Program-made: the position numbers and the translations under genes
Origin: Methylobacteriaceae bacterium
GTDB lineage: Bacteria; Pseudomonadota; Alphaproteobacteria; Rhizobiales; Beijerinckiaceae
Reading direction: 5' to 3'
Assembly (NCBI GenBank): GCA_020638195.1
Contig: JACKJC010000004.1
Span: 310,001 to 374,000 of the forward strand
DNA: 64,000 nucleotides
Part shown: positions 43,195 through 52,749 of the stretch, piece by piece
Numbering within the stretch: position 1 is the first letter of the stretch
How the letters are laid out: each line of letters opens with the position of its first letter
The notes under the pieces: generated by a model
Databases searched by the model: none
What the model saw: only the letters and a program-made list of their open reading frames with translations
What the model was told of the DNA's origin: nothing

Positions 43195-43896
43195 ATGACC
43201 TGGCGCGACTTCTTCGACCGCGATCATGCGCTCTACGTCAGCGAGCGCCACAAGCTGCTGCACGCCGATCTCATCGCCAAGGGCGTCGCCGCGCACATTC
43301 CCAATTCACAAGCACAGGTGCTCGACTACGGCTGCGGCGAGGCCCTGGGCGCGCCCTATCTCGCCGAACGCTGCGCCAAACTCTTCCTGTTCGACACCGC
43401 GCCGAGCGTGCGCGCGAAACTCGCCGCCGCCAATGTCGCGCGCCCGAATGTCGCTGTGCTCGACGAAGCCGCCGTCGCCGCGATCCCCGACGCTTCCCTC
43501 GACATGATCGTGATCGTCTCCGTCCTGCAATATGTCGCGGAAGCCGAATTCGCGCGCATGCTCGGGACCTTCCACGACAAGCTGAAGGACGACGGCAAGC
43601 TCGTGCTCGCCGACATCATCCCGAAGGATGTCAGCCCGGTCGACGACGCCCGCGCTTTGCTCGGCTTCGGCCTGCACGGCGGCTTCCTGACGGCCGCCGT
43701 CATCGGCCTCGCGCGCACGGCGCTGTCCGACTACCGCACGCTGCGCACGCAATACGGCCTGTCCTTCTACGACGAGGCCGACATGCGCGAGATTCTGGCC
43801 GACAACGATTTCACCTGCGAACGCGCGGCGCAGAACATCGGGCACAACCAGAAGCGGATGACGTTCGTCGCGCGGAAGGTCGTGGAGCGGGATTGA
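43195..43896 (+). CDS. Class I SAM-dependent methyltransferase
   Basis: A 233-residue Rossmann-fold methyltransferase. Motif I is VLDYGCGEALGAPYLAERC (about residues 42-60), followed by the acidic residue in LFLFDTAPSVRAKL. The motif corresponding to post-II is MIVIVSVLQYVAEAEFARMLG, and LVLADIIPKD follows. The C-terminal portion FYDEADMREILADNDF is the usual lid region. Substrate unknown. The gene is flanked by related inverted-repeat clusters. The ATG at 43195 follows GGGGAGAAC within the first cluster boundary. Confidence 0.86.
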   Translation: MTWRDFFDRDHALYVSERHKLLHADLIAKGVAAHIPNSQAQVLDYGCGEALGAPYLAERCAKLFLFDTAPSVRAKLAAANVARPNVAVLDEAAVAAIPDASLDMIVIVSVLQYVAEAEFARMLGTFHDKLKDDGKLVLADIIPKDVSPVDDARALLGFGLHGGFLTAAVIGLARTALSDYRTLRTQYGLSFYDEADMREILADNDFTCERAAQNIGHNQKRMTFVARKVVERD

Positions 43897-43904
43897 GCGC
43901 GAGT

Positions 43905-44066
43905 CTCCCTTCTCTCGCGGAGCGGGAGAAGGTGGCCCTCGCGCAGCGACGGTCGGATGAGGGCCGCGGCGATTTCACGACTCGTCCGGAAATGTTCCCC
44001 GAAACCCGATCGCCCTCATCCGTCATGCTCCGCATGACACCTTCTCCCGTTTCACGGGAGAAGGGA
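43905..44066. repeat. Repeat cluster after the methyltransferase gene, family E copy 2
   Basis: The opening TCCCTTCTCTCGCGGAGCGG and closing CTTCTCCCGTTTCACGGGAG parts match the ends of 43003-43182. The interior has GATGAGGGCCG and, inverted, CGCCCTCATCC, plus the hairpin CGTCATGCTCCGCATGACA. Confidence 0.75.
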
Positions 44067-44189
44067 GCGCCCCCCGCTAACCATCCTCGACCCCGGCGGG
44101 TAGACGCGCCGGCCCCAAAAGTTTAACGCTTTCTTAAAGCCCGGGCCGCCCACACGGCGCCGGGCGAGAGTGTGTGGGGAGCAGGATAC

Positions 44190-44846
44190 GTGCAAGTTGG
44201 ACGCAAGCTGACAGCGCCTGCCGCGATCATCGCCGCCGTCCTTTGCCTGCCTTTGTCCGCCTGCGTCGACACCGCCAGCCAGGTCCGCGTCGAGCCCGCC
44301 GCCGCCCCCTCCAAGATCGCGCGCCGTCCCGGCGTCAGCCCGCGCGGCGCGACCGTGGCCCTGGCCAGCGTCGCTGGCGCGCCGCAGGACGTGAACGACC
44401 GGTTCGCGCAAGCCTTCGCGCAGGCCGCCGCCGCGCAGGACATGACGACGGTCGCGCCCGGCAAGGCCGAATATCTCGCTCGCGTCTATATCGACGCCGG
44501 CGCGGGCGAGGCGGGCGTGACCCGCTTCTCCTATGTCGTCGACCTCTTCGACCGCTCCAAGAAGCGCGTCGCCCGCCTGACGGACGACATGCCGGTGAAG
44601 GGCGCGACCGCCGATCCCTGGAGCCTCGCCGACGATTCGGCGCTCGCCGCGCTCGCCGCCCGCTCGGCGAGCGATCTGGCGGACGCGCTCACGAATACGC
44701 CTGAGGCGGTCGCGGGCGCGGCCGTCGCCTCTGCTGCGGGCGCCACGGCCGCCCCGCGCAGCGCCACAGTCGCCGGTTCTTCCAGCGTCGCCCGGCAGGA
44801 GCCGGCGGCCGCCAGCCCGCGCCTCGGTCTCGCCGCCAGCCGCTGA
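44190..44846 (+). CDS. Putative lipoprotein of unknown function
   Basis: A 218-residue exported protein with a lipobox LPLSAC (Cys near residue 25) after a hydrophobic signal. The middle shows ATVALASVAGAPQDVNDRFAQAFAQAAAAQDMT and YLARVYIDAGAGEAGVTRFSYVVDLFDRSKKRVARLTDDMPVKG, resembling small periplasmic proteins that repeat in Hyphomicrobiales. The C-terminus is low-complexity Ala/Ser/Thr. The GTG at 44190 after AGGATAC is the likely start; GTG at 44172 is also in frame. A terminator hairpin follows. I do not recognise the function. Confidence 0.75.
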   Translation: MQVGRKLTAPAAIIAAVLCLPLSACVDTASQVRVEPAAAPSKIARRPGVSPRGATVALASVAGAPQDVNDRFAQAFAQAAAAQDMTTVAPGKAEYLARVYIDAGAGEAGVTRFSYVVDLFDRSKKRVARLTDDMPVKGATADPWSLADDSALAALAARSASDLADALTNTPEAVAGAAVASAAGATAAPRSATVAGSSSVARQEPAAASPRLGLAASR

Positions 44847-44857
44847 GCCGGACTGCT

Positions 44858-44884
44858 GCCGCAAGAACACGCTTGCGGCTTTCC
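44858..44884 (+). terminator. Hairpin with short T tract after the lipoprotein gene
   Basis: GCCGCAAG and CTTGCGGC form an 8-bp stem around a 6-base loop, followed by TTTCC. It lies 12 bp after the lipoprotein stop codon and before prs. Confidence 0.6.
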
Positions 44885-44978
44885 ACGGATTTCGAAGGTC
44901 TGTCATGCCGCTGTCGTATTGTTCGTACGCAAACCGACTGCTATGAGGCGCGCATTCTGACAGGCTCGGATCGCTGAT

Positions 44979-45923
<945 letters not shown>

Positions 45924-45929
45924 GCCGCG

Positions 45930-46508
45930 TCAGCTCGCTTTCTTGCGCAACATGCGGTCGAGCCAGGGCCCGAGCACATTGATCGCCAGCGCCCACAGCG
46001 CGTGCCCGTCGCGGAAGATCGGCGCGAGGGCTGCTGCGCCGAGCGCCGAGACGGCGAGCAGTAAAGACGCCCCGACGCGACGGCCCGGCGGATCATCTGT
46101 ATCGGCGCGCGGCAGCATGAATCGCAGCCCCGCGCTGGTCAGCCCGATAGCGCCGAGATTGGCGCAATAGAACCATAGCGCCAGCGGCGCCTCGTCGTAG
46201 CGGCCGACCAGCATCGACGAAAATGGCACGATGGTCACGAAGAAGAGATAGACGAGCGACAGCATCGCTTCGCCACGCGAGATCTCTTCCGCGGCCCCCC
46301 GCATCTGCGCACGTCCGAGCCACGACAGGCCGAGCGTGAAGAAACTGAGCGCATAGACGGCCAGACGCGGAACGGTTTCGACGAGCGCGTGTCCAAACGC
46401 CGCCGTCGTGACCGTCTCGGGAATGCGCAGCTCGAGCACGAGCAGTGTCATGGCGATGGCGAAGACGCCGTCTGTCAACGCATCCATACGCCCGCGCGAA
46501 TAGCTCAT
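45930..46508 (-). CDS. TMEM175-family potassium-channel-like membrane protein
   Basis: A 192-residue membrane protein of the DUF1211/TMEM175 family. The signature RMDALTDGVFAIAMTLLVLELRIP at residues 7-30 matches the family's pore-helix motif (R-x-x-x-F/L-x-DGVFAIAxTLLxLE). About six helices follow. Bacterial members of this family form K+ channels with a different pore from classical channels. The start at 46508 is preceded by AGGAGTGTCGAG. Stand-alone gene; channel activity is inferred by family only. Confidence 0.87.
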   Translation of the reverse strand: MSYSRGRMDALTDGVFAIAMTLLVLELRIPETVTTAAFGHALVETVPRLAVYALSFFTLGLSWLGRAQMRGAAEEISRGEAMLSLVYLFFVTIVPFSSMLVGRYDEAPLALWFYCANLGAIGLTSAGLRFMLPRADTDDPPGRRVGASLLLAVSALGAAALAPIFRDGHALWALAINVLGPWLDRMLRKKAS

Positions 46509-46766
46509 CTCGACACTCCTTGATCACACACGAGACTAGCGGGGACCCATCGCACGCTCAACCGTGAGGCCAGTCCATGCGAATGGCCTTCAGAAGCAGC
46601 GCCTACAACGGATGTTCGAACGCCTCGGTCCAGAGCGCGGCTAGCGCCGACCGCCGCGCCGCCGGAATTTGCGCATGGGTTGGCGGCGGCGAGTTTACTT
46701 CGAGCGTCGCGCTATCGTCGGCAATAGAAAGCCTTCGCTCCTCGCGTTCTTCGCAGGGGCCCTTCA

Positions 46767-46791
46767 GGAACAATCAATGCCGCGCAGCGTT
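46767..46791 (+). promoter_or_regulatory. Candidate EcfG-type general-stress promoter for the DUF4142 operon
   Basis: GGAAC at 46767-46771, 16 bp, then CGTT at 46788-46791: an exact match to the consensus of EcfG sigma factors in the PhyR-NepR-EcfG system. It ends 27 bp before the ATG at 46819. The rest of the 310-bp gap back to 46509 shows no other gene or repeat that I can support. Confidence 0.7.
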
Positions 46792-46818
46792 GGCTTCGAT
46801 CAGCATGGGAGTCATCCA

Positions 46819-47307
46819 ATGAAATACGTTTTGCTCGCGGTCGCAGCGCTTGTCATCACGCCTGCTTTCGCCCAATCGGACGCCTCGAGGGAATTTCTGA
46901 AAGAGGCGATACAGGGCGACAATGCAGAGATCCAGATGGGTCAGCTTGCAGCCGCCCGCGGCGGGTCGAAGGACGTGCGCGACTTCGGCAAGATGCTGTC
47001 GAGGGATCACCAGAAGGCCGCGGCGCAGGCGCGCAAGGTCGCGACTCAAATGAAAATGAAGGCCCCGGCCGGCATTCCCGATGCGGCGAAGGAAGAGAAG
47101 GCCAAGCTGCGGAAACTGAAGGGCGCAGACTTCGACAAGGAGTTTGCGAGCTACATGGTCGAGGACCATCGGAAGGACATTGACGAGTTCCAGAGGGAGG
47201 CCGAACAAGGCGAAAACCCGAAGGTCAAGGAGATGGCGGCTGCGCAGTTGCCCACGCTCAAGAAACACCTCGAGGCTGCGCAGAAGCTTGCGGCGTCGGG
47301 ACAATGA
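46819..47307 (+). CDS. DUF4142-family periplasmic protein
   Basis: A 162-residue exported protein: signal peptide MKYVLLAVAALVITPAFAQ (cleavage after Ala18-Gln19 region) and a helical bundle of the ferritin-like DUF4142 type. Helices include ASREFLKEAIQGDNAEIQMGQLAA, SKDVRDFGKMLSRDHQKAAAQARK, FDKEFASYMVEDHRKDIDEFQREA and NPKVKEMAAAQLPTLKKHLEAAQKL, with the paired D-H positions found across the family. Function unproven; members are often stress-induced and an EcfG-like promoter is present. It overlaps the next gene by four bases. Confidence 0.9.
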   Translation: MKYVLLAVAALVITPAFAQSDASREFLKEAIQGDNAEIQMGQLAAARGGSKDVRDFGKMLSRDHQKAAAQARKVATQMKMKAPAGIPDAAKEEKAKLRKLKGADFDKEFASYMVEDHRKDIDEFQREAEQGENPKVKEMAAAQLPTLKKHLEAAQKLAASGQ

Positions 47308-47720
47308 AGTTCCCGCTTCTGGTCGCTTCCCTGGGCGCCGCGCTGGCGCTCGCCGGCTCGGCTGCCGTTGCGGCCAGTTCGGACGGGCCCGCGCAGATCG
47401 GCATCCTGTCCAACAATCAACGCGCGCTTCAGACGCCCGAAGGCCTGACCCTTTACGTCTACGACAAGGATCCGATCGGCAAGGGCATCTCCAATTGTTT
47501 CGACACCTGCGTGAATAGCTGGCCTCCCTTCAGGCCGGCTTCGGCGCAGGCGGCGCGCGGAAAGTCGGGCGGCGACTGGACGGTGATCGCCCGCGACGAC
47601 GGTTCGAAGCAATGGGCCTACAAGGGACGGCCGCTCTACCGCTTCTACCGGGACGACAAGCCCGGCGCTTCCAACGGCGCCTTTTTTGAAGGGGGCCAAT
47701 GGAGCATCGCGCATCCCTGA
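47304..47720 (+). CDS. Secreted protein with Y-x-[FWY]-x-x-D motifs (COG4315)
   Basis: A 138-residue exported protein with a signal peptide (residues 1-24) and the COG4315/Lipoprotein_15 repeat: LYVYDKDPIGKGISNCFDTCVNSWPPF and LYRFYRDDKPGASNGAFFEGG. The two Cys in NCFDTCVNSWPP are characteristic. The fold is small beta sheet; function is unknown. Its ATG overlaps the DUF4142 stop codon, so the two proteins are co-made, probably under the stress promoter upstream. It converges with a LysR gene. Confidence 0.86.
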   Translation: MKFPLLVASLGAALALAGSAAVAASSDGPAQIGILSNNQRALQTPEGLTLYVYDKDPIGKGISNCFDTCVNSWPPFRPASAQAARGKSGGDWTVIARDDGSKQWAYKGRPLYRFYRDDKPGASNGAFFEGGQWSIAHP

Positions 47721-47730
47721 AACGCAGGCG

Positions 47731-47760
47731 AAAAAAAGAAGGCCGGACTTTCGTCCGGCC
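47731..47760 (-). terminator. Hairpin with T tract between convergent genes
   Basis: GGCCGGAC and GTCCGGCC pair around CTTT-type loop; on the minus strand it is followed by TTCTTTTTTT, so it suits minus-strand transcripts arriving from the LysR gene. It lies 10 bp after the plus-strand stop codon and may stop both directions. The 200 bp from here to the LysR stop hold no gene I can see. Confidence 0.6.
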
Positions 47761-47961
47761 GCTCCCGGCAAAAACCGGAGGACTTCAAGAGGGAATGATC
47801 GGATGCCCCATCACCGGGGAGGCAGTGAATGACGCAACCGACAGTTGAAGGATGCGCCTGTTGACGAGTCCCGGCAATCGGGGCGCCCGCATGGTAGGCA
47901 TGCGACCTCTACATGCAGGTCTATAGACCCTCATGCGACATGCGCATGGCAGACATAAACG

Positions 47962-48855
47962 CTAGTATTTCCAACGCTGCGCATTCGCGACGAGGAAGTC
48001 GCGGAACACCTGCACGCGCGCGACATTCTTCATTTCCTCGGGATAGACGAGATAGCACTCGAGTTCGGGCATTTCGGCATTGGGCAGGAGCTGCACCAAT
48101 CCGGAGTCGGCCGCCGCCAGCAGATATTCCGGCAGCACCGCGATGCCCACGCCCGCCTCCACCGCCTGACGCAGCGCGGTGATATTGTTGACCGACAACG
48201 CCGGCACGCGCGGGTTCTTGGCGTCGCGTCCCGCCGTCAGCAGCGAGTTGAGGCTGTTGAGAAAGCCCATGCCCGTCGCGCCATAGCTGAGGATGCGATG
48301 CTGATCGAGATCGGCCAGCGTCTTGGGCTGGCCATGCCGGCGGATGTAATCGGCCGACGCGTAGAGGTGGTAGTGCACCGTAAACAGCCGGCGGCGGATG
48401 AGATCCGGCTGCGAGGGCGCGCGCAGGCGCAACCCGACATCGGCCTCGCGCATGCCGAGATCGAGCTCGTCGTCGCTCAGGATCAGCCGCAGCTTGATCT
48501 CCGGATAGAGTTCGAGGAACTCGCCGAGCTGCGGCGCGAGCCAGTTTGCGCCGATGCCGAGCGTGGTGGTGACGCGCAATTCGCCCTGCGGCTTCTCGCG
48601 CTGCTCGGACAGGCGCAGCCGCGCCGCGTCCAGCTTGCTCATCACGTCCTTGACCGTGCGGAGCAGGATGTCGCCCTGCTCCGTCAGGATCAACCCGCGA
48701 GCGTGACGATGAAACAGCGGCGTGTCGAGATCCTGCTCGAGCGCGCCGACCTGGCGGCTGACCGCCGACTGGCTGAGCCCGAGCCTCTCGCCCGCATGCG
48801 TAAATGAGCCGGCTTCCGCCGCCGCGTGAAAAACGCGGAGCTTGTCCCAATCCAC
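47962..48855 (-). CDS. LysR-family transcriptional regulator
   Basis: A 297-residue regulator. The helix-turn-helix is VDWDKLRVFHAAAEAGSFTHAGERLGLSQSAVSRQVGALEQDL, with the linker helix after it. The effector domain (about residues 88-297) has ELRVTTTLGIGANWLAPQLGEFLELYPEIKLRLIL and GVGIAVLPEYL. I chose the GTG at 48855, after GGGGAGGATTGCC, which gives the common MDWDKLR start. It follows trxB on the same strand after 170 bp, a conserved pairing in alphaproteobacteria. Effector unknown. Confidence 0.92.
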   Translation of the reverse strand: MDWDKLRVFHAAAEAGSFTHAGERLGLSQSAVSRQVGALEQDLDTPLFHRHARGLILTEQGDILLRTVKDVMSKLDAARLRLSEQREKPQGELRVTTTLGIGANWLAPQLGEFLELYPEIKLRLILSDDELDLGMREADVGLRLRAPSQPDLIRRRLFTVHYHLYASADYIRRHGQPKTLADLDQHRILSYGATGMGFLNSLNSLLTAGRDAKNPRVPALSVNNITALRQAVEAGVGIAVLPEYLLAAADSGLVQLLPNAEMPELECYLVYPEEMKNVARVQVFRDFLVANAQRWKY

Positions 48856-49024
48856 GGCAATCCTCCCCTTCGGCCTCCTGATCATCGCCCGTTTGCCGGG
48901 CGTTATGCGCTCAGGTCGCGCGGCTTATGCGCCGCGTTCGTGTGTCGGCCAATTCATGACATGTTTTTGTCGGACAATTCCAGACGTTTTTACCCCGCTC
49001 CTCCAGTTTTTCTCTCCCGCGCTC

Positions 49025-49993
49025 TTATTCAGCCGCGGCGCGGGACGCCTGGGCCGCCAAAAACTTCTCCGCCTCCAGAGCCGCCATGCAGCCGAGGCCT
49101 GCGGCCGTCACGGCCTGCCGGTAGATGTCGTCGGCGACGTCGCCGGCCGCGAACACGCCGGGAATATTGGTCTGCGTCGTGCCCGGAACGGTCTTTATGT
49201 AGCCATTGGCTTTCATGTCCACCTGACCGACGAAGAGCTCTGACGCAGGCGCATGGCCGATGGCGATGAAGACGCCGTCGATCTTCCGCTCTTGCGTCGC
49301 GCCCGTCTGCACATTCTTCAGCCGGACGCCCGTCACCGACAACGGATTCTCCGCGCCCAGAATCTCGTCGATCGCCGAATTCCAGACGACCTCGATCTTC
49401 GGATGGGCGAACAGCCGCTCCTGCAGAATCTTCTCGGACCGGAAGGAATCGCGGCGGTGCACGACCGTCACCTTCGAGGCGAGATTGGCGAGATAGAGCG
49501 CCTCCTCGACCGCCGAATTGCCGCCGCCGACGACGATGACCTCCTTGCCCCGGTAGAAGAAGCCATCGCAGGTCGCGCAGGCCGAAACGCCATAGCCCTT
49601 GAACTTCTCCTCGCTCGGCGTGCCCAGCCATTTGGCCTTGGCGCCCGTGGCGATCACCAGCGCGTCGCAGGTCCAGACTGCGCCGGAATCGCAGGTCAGC
49701 CGGAACGGCCGCTGGCCGAGCTCGGCCTTGGTCACATAGTCCGATACCAGCTCCGCGCCGACATGCTCGGCCTGCGCCCGCATCTGCTCCATCAGCCATG
49801 GGCCCTGGATCGGTTCGGCGAAGCCCGGGTAATTCTCGACATCGGTCGTGATCATCAGCTGCCCGCCAGGCTCGAAGCCCGAGATCAGCACCGGCTTCAG
49901 CATGGCGCGCGCGGCATAGATGGCGGTCGTGTAGCCGGCCGGCCCCGAGCCGACGATCAGCAGATGGGCGTGGCGGGTCTTGGATTGCGGCAT
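49025..49993 (-). CDS. trxB: Thioredoxin-disulfide reductase
   Basis: A 322-residue flavoprotein that reduces thioredoxin with NADPH. FAD site LLIVGSGPAGYTTAIYAARA, redox pair Cys139-Cys142 in SACATCDGFFYRG, NADPH site VIVVGGGNSAVEEALYLANL with HRRDSFR, and the C-terminal PGVFAAGDVADDIYRQAVTAAGLG. Length is normal. Transcribed divergently from mtnP. The LysR gene follows on the same strand. Confidence 0.97.
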   Translation of the reverse strand: MPQSKTRHAHLLIVGSGPAGYTTAIYAARAMLKPVLISGFEPGGQLMITTDVENYPGFAEPIQGPWLMEQMRAQAEHVGAELVSDYVTKAELGQRPFRLTCDSGAVWTCDALVIATGAKAKWLGTPSEEKFKGYGVSACATCDGFFYRGKEVIVVGGGNSAVEEALYLANLASKVTVVHRRDSFRSEKILQERLFAHPKIEVVWNSAIDEILGAENPLSVTGVRLKNVQTGATQERKIDGVFIAIGHAPASELFVGQVDMKANGYIKTVPGTTQTNIPGVFAAGDVADDIYRQAVTAAGLGCMAALEAEKFLAAQASRAAAE

Positions 49994-50182
49994 GGGAACT
50001 CCCAGAGCGCGTCGTCCCGCGACGCGCGAAAATCTCGCCGAAACTCTGACGTTTCGGGCGTCGCCACAATCTACGAACGCCCCCCTGCCGGGACAAGACC
50101 GGCCGCCCTTTCATCCACGGCCTTGCGCTCAAACCTCCGTGAGGCCAAAACCCGGCAGATCAACCTGCGGGGCGCGACATCT

Positions 50183-51058
50183 ATGGCCAGACCCATCATC
50201 GGCATCATCGGCGGCTCGGGCGTCTACAATCTTCCGGGTCTCGAGGATCTTCGCGAGGAAAAGGTCTGGACCCCCTGGGGCGAGCCCTCGGACACGCTGC
50301 ATTTCGGCCGCATGGGCGAGACGGAGGCGGTCTTCCTGCCCCGCCACGGTCGCGGCCATCGGCTCTCGCCGTCCGGCATCAACTACCGCGCCAATATCGA
50401 CGCGCTGAAGCGCGTCGGCGTCACCGACATCGTCTCGGTCTCGGCCTGCGGCTCCTTTCGCGAGCATCTGCCGCCGGGCCTGTTCGTTCTGGTCGACCAG
50501 TTCGTCGACCGCACCTTCGGCCGACAGTCCTCCTTTTTCGGCAATGGCTGCGTGGCCCATGTCTCCATGGCCCATCCCGTCGCGCCCGCGCTGCAGAACC
50601 GCATCGCAGCCGCCGCCGAGGCCGAGGGCATCATGTTCCAGAAGGGCGGAACCTACGTCTGCATGGAAGGCCCGCAATTCTCGTCGCTCGCGGAATCGCT
50701 GAGCTATCGCGCGGCGGGCTACGACGTGATCGGCATGACCGCCTGCCCCGAGGTCAAGCTCGCGCGCGAGGCGGAGATTTCCTACGCCACCATCGCCATG
50801 GTGACGGATTTCGACTGCTGGCACCCCGACCATGACGCAGTCGACGTCGCGCAGATCATCAAGATCGTCCACGACAACGCGGCGCGCGCGAGCAGGCTTT
50901 TGGCGCGTCTCCTGAAGGACATGCCCGCCGACCGCGAAAACTGCCCGATCGGCTCGGATCGCGCGCTCGACACGGCCATGATCACCGCCCCGGAAGCACG
51001 CGATCCCGAACTCCTGAAGAAGCTCGAGGCCATCATGGCGCGGGTCAACGCTGGCTGA
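50183..51058 (+). CDS. mtnP: S-methyl-5'-thioadenosine phosphorylase
   Basis: A 291-residue purine-nucleoside-phosphorylase-family enzyme that splits methylthioadenosine, a by-product of polyamine and quorum-signal synthesis, into adenine and methylthioribose-1-phosphate. IIGIIGGSGVYNLPGLED, LPRHGRGHRLSPSGINYRANI, SACGSFREHLPPG and GGTYVCMEGPQFSSLAES are diagnostic, as is EVKLAREAEISYATIAMVTDFDCW. The ATG at 50183 matches the family start. apt, which salvages the adenine released, lies 1.7 kb downstream on the same strand. Confidence 0.96.
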   Translation: MARPIIGIIGGSGVYNLPGLEDLREEKVWTPWGEPSDTLHFGRMGETEAVFLPRHGRGHRLSPSGINYRANIDALKRVGVTDIVSVSACGSFREHLPPGLFVLVDQFVDRTFGRQSSFFGNGCVAHVSMAHPVAPALQNRIAAAAEAEGIMFQKGGTYVCMEGPQFSSLAESLSYRAAGYDVIGMTACPEVKLAREAEISYATIAMVTDFDCWHPDHDAVDVAQIIKIVHDNAARASRLLARLLKDMPADRENCPIGSDRALDTAMITAPEARDPELLKKLEAIMARVNAG

Positions 51059-51089
51059 GGATCGCGCAACGCAGGAAGGGCGTCCCGCC

Positions 51090-52472
51090 ATGCGGAGTGA
51101 GGAAACCGAACATCTGGTCGCCACGCAATGGCGGCAGATCGTGGACGGACTGTCGGGCGAGGCGCGCGACATCCTGCGGCGCGCGGCGACGCACGCCAGC
51201 GAGTTTTCGGACGAGTTCTACGACGTCATGCAGCGCGACCCCGAAGCCGGGGCGATATTGAATGCGCATCAGGTTTCCGAACGCCTGCGGCCGGCCATGA
51301 CACGCTGGATCGAGGCCTGCCTGACGCATTACGAACCCGAGCAGATTACGCAGATGCTCGCCCTGCAGCGCCACCTCGGAAATCTGCACGCGCGCGTTGG
51401 CGTCAAGATCGATGTGCTTCTGCGTAGCGCGCGCAATATCAAGGGGTCGGTGATCAGGACCATCGCGCCCGACCTTGCGCCGGACGCGCGTCAGTTCGAG
51501 GCGATCAGGGGCGCGCTGCGTATCGTCGATCTCTCGCTGGAGGCCATGTCGGAGCAATATTCGACCGCACAGCGCGTGGCGGCGCGCACCGACGAGGCCT
51601 ATCGCAACTTTGCCCTGAGCATGAATCTGTCGCTCGAGCGCGAGCGCCAGCGCGCGGCCCTGCTCGATTGGCAGAGCGACACGCTCCAGTCGCTGATGAT
51701 CGGCGACGAGCACCGCGCGCTCCAGAATCTCGGCGAATCCGGCTACGGCCTGCGGGTGCGCCACAAGGCTTCCGCCATGATGGCCGTTGGAGACACACTG
51801 AACGAAATCACCGGCGCGATGGACCGGATCGACGGCGTCCTGCTGCCTGAATGCGCGCGCGTCGCGGCGGTCCCCGGCTCGCCCCGGTTGCGCGACGCGC
51901 TGCGGCCCTTGCTCGGCGAAGTCAAGCGGATCGGGTTTCTGACCGATTCCATGTTCGAGCATCTCATCACGCTCGAGCAGGGACGCGACGCCCTGACCCA
52001 GCTTCTCAGCCAACGCTTCGAGTCGACCATCCTGACGCGCGAGATCGAATTGAGCCGCACAGGCGAGCGGCCTTTCGCGGTCATGCTGGCGTCAGTCGAT
52101 CGGTTCCGCGAACTCAGGGAGCGATACGGCGAGAACGCGGGCGAACGAATCCTGCAGTACGTCGCGTCCTGCCTGGTGGCGGCCGTGCGCGCCGGCGATT
52201 TCGTGTTCCGCCATGGCGGCGAGCAATTTCTGGTCGTCTGCGTCGAACGGAACGAAGAGGAGGCGCGCGAGGCCGCTGCCGTCATTCGCGCGACCATCGC
52301 GGCCGAACACATCGCGGTCGGTCCGGGGAACAGGGTGCAGGCGACCGCCAGCATGGGCGTCGCCATGCACGACGGCCACCCGGACTATCAGCGGCTGATC
52401 GAGCGCGCCAATGGCGCGCTGATCGCCGCCCGCGCCGAGGGGCCGGACCGTTGCGTCGTCGCGGGCGCCTGA
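51090..52472 (+). CDS. Globin-coupled GGDEF-domain protein with GGEQF motif
   Basis: A 460-residue protein. The N-terminal globin-sensor domain (about residues 10-160) has the proximal-haem pattern ALQRHLGNLHARVGVKIDVL with His100, like DosC-type oxygen sensors. A helical middle domain follows (about 165-300). The C-terminal GGDEF domain (about 300-460) opens DALTQLLSQRF, has the metal Asp in SVDRFRELRERYG (Asp337) and RHGGEQFLVVC (376-380) where Gln replaces the fourth residue of GG[DE]EF. It probably senses O2 or NO and makes, or once made, cyclic di-GMP. The second residue change makes activity uncertain. Stand-alone gene. Confidence 0.82.
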   Translation: MRSEETEHLVATQWRQIVDGLSGEARDILRRAATHASEFSDEFYDVMQRDPEAGAILNAHQVSERLRPAMTRWIEACLTHYEPEQITQMLALQRHLGNLHARVGVKIDVLLRSARNIKGSVIRTIAPDLAPDARQFEAIRGALRIVDLSLEAMSEQYSTAQRVAARTDEAYRNFALSMNLSLERERQRAALLDWQSDTLQSLMIGDEHRALQNLGESGYGLRVRHKASAMMAVGDTLNEITGAMDRIDGVLLPECARVAAVPGSPRLRDALRPLLGEVKRIGFLTDSMFEHLITLEQGRDALTQLLSQRFESTILTREIELSRTGERPFAVMLASVDRFRELRERYGENAGERILQYVASCLVAAVRAGDFVFRHGGEQFLVVCVERNEEEAREAAAVIRATIAAEHIAVGPGNRVQATASMGVAMHDGHPDYQRLIERANGALIAARAEGPDRCVVAGA

Positions 52473-52481
52473 ACCGGTCGC

Positions 52482-52679
52482 TCACAGCCGCGTGGTCGGG
52501 CCGTGCATCATACCGAAGCCGAACAGGCCCCACAGCGCCGAAAACACCAGGCTGAAGATCACCGACAGTGCAATGATCGCCGGCACGGCGGCGATGCCCC
52601 ATTTGATGAAAATGCCGACGAGGCGCGTGAAGGGTATGTCGATGTCGACGACGCTCACGCGCTGGCTCTGATCGTTCAT
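52482..52679 (-). CDS. Small membrane protein, unknown
   Basis: A 65-residue protein with a charged N-terminus (MNDQSQRVSVVDIDIPFTRL) and one or two hydrophobic segments (LVGIFIKWGIAAVPAIIALSV; IFSLVFSALWGLFGFGMM). The ATG at 52679 follows AGGAAAG. It is divergent from apt and lies 10 bp from the end of the GGEQF gene on the opposite strand. Similar small proteins occur in related genomes beside apt, but I cannot name a function. Confidence 0.65.
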   Translation of the reverse strand: MNDQSQRVSVVDIDIPFTRLVGIFIKWGIAAVPAIIALSVIFSLVFSALWGLFGFGMMHGPTTRL

Positions 52680-52749
52680 CGCGCTTTCCTTTCTGGGCGA
52701 TCTGTGATCATCAAATCCTATCACCCGCAGCCGAGCCCCGGAATTTCAG

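Noticed and set aside
49253..50182. An N-terminal extension of about 310 residues on mtnP
   Set aside because: It is antisense to trxB; the family start is the ATG at 50183.
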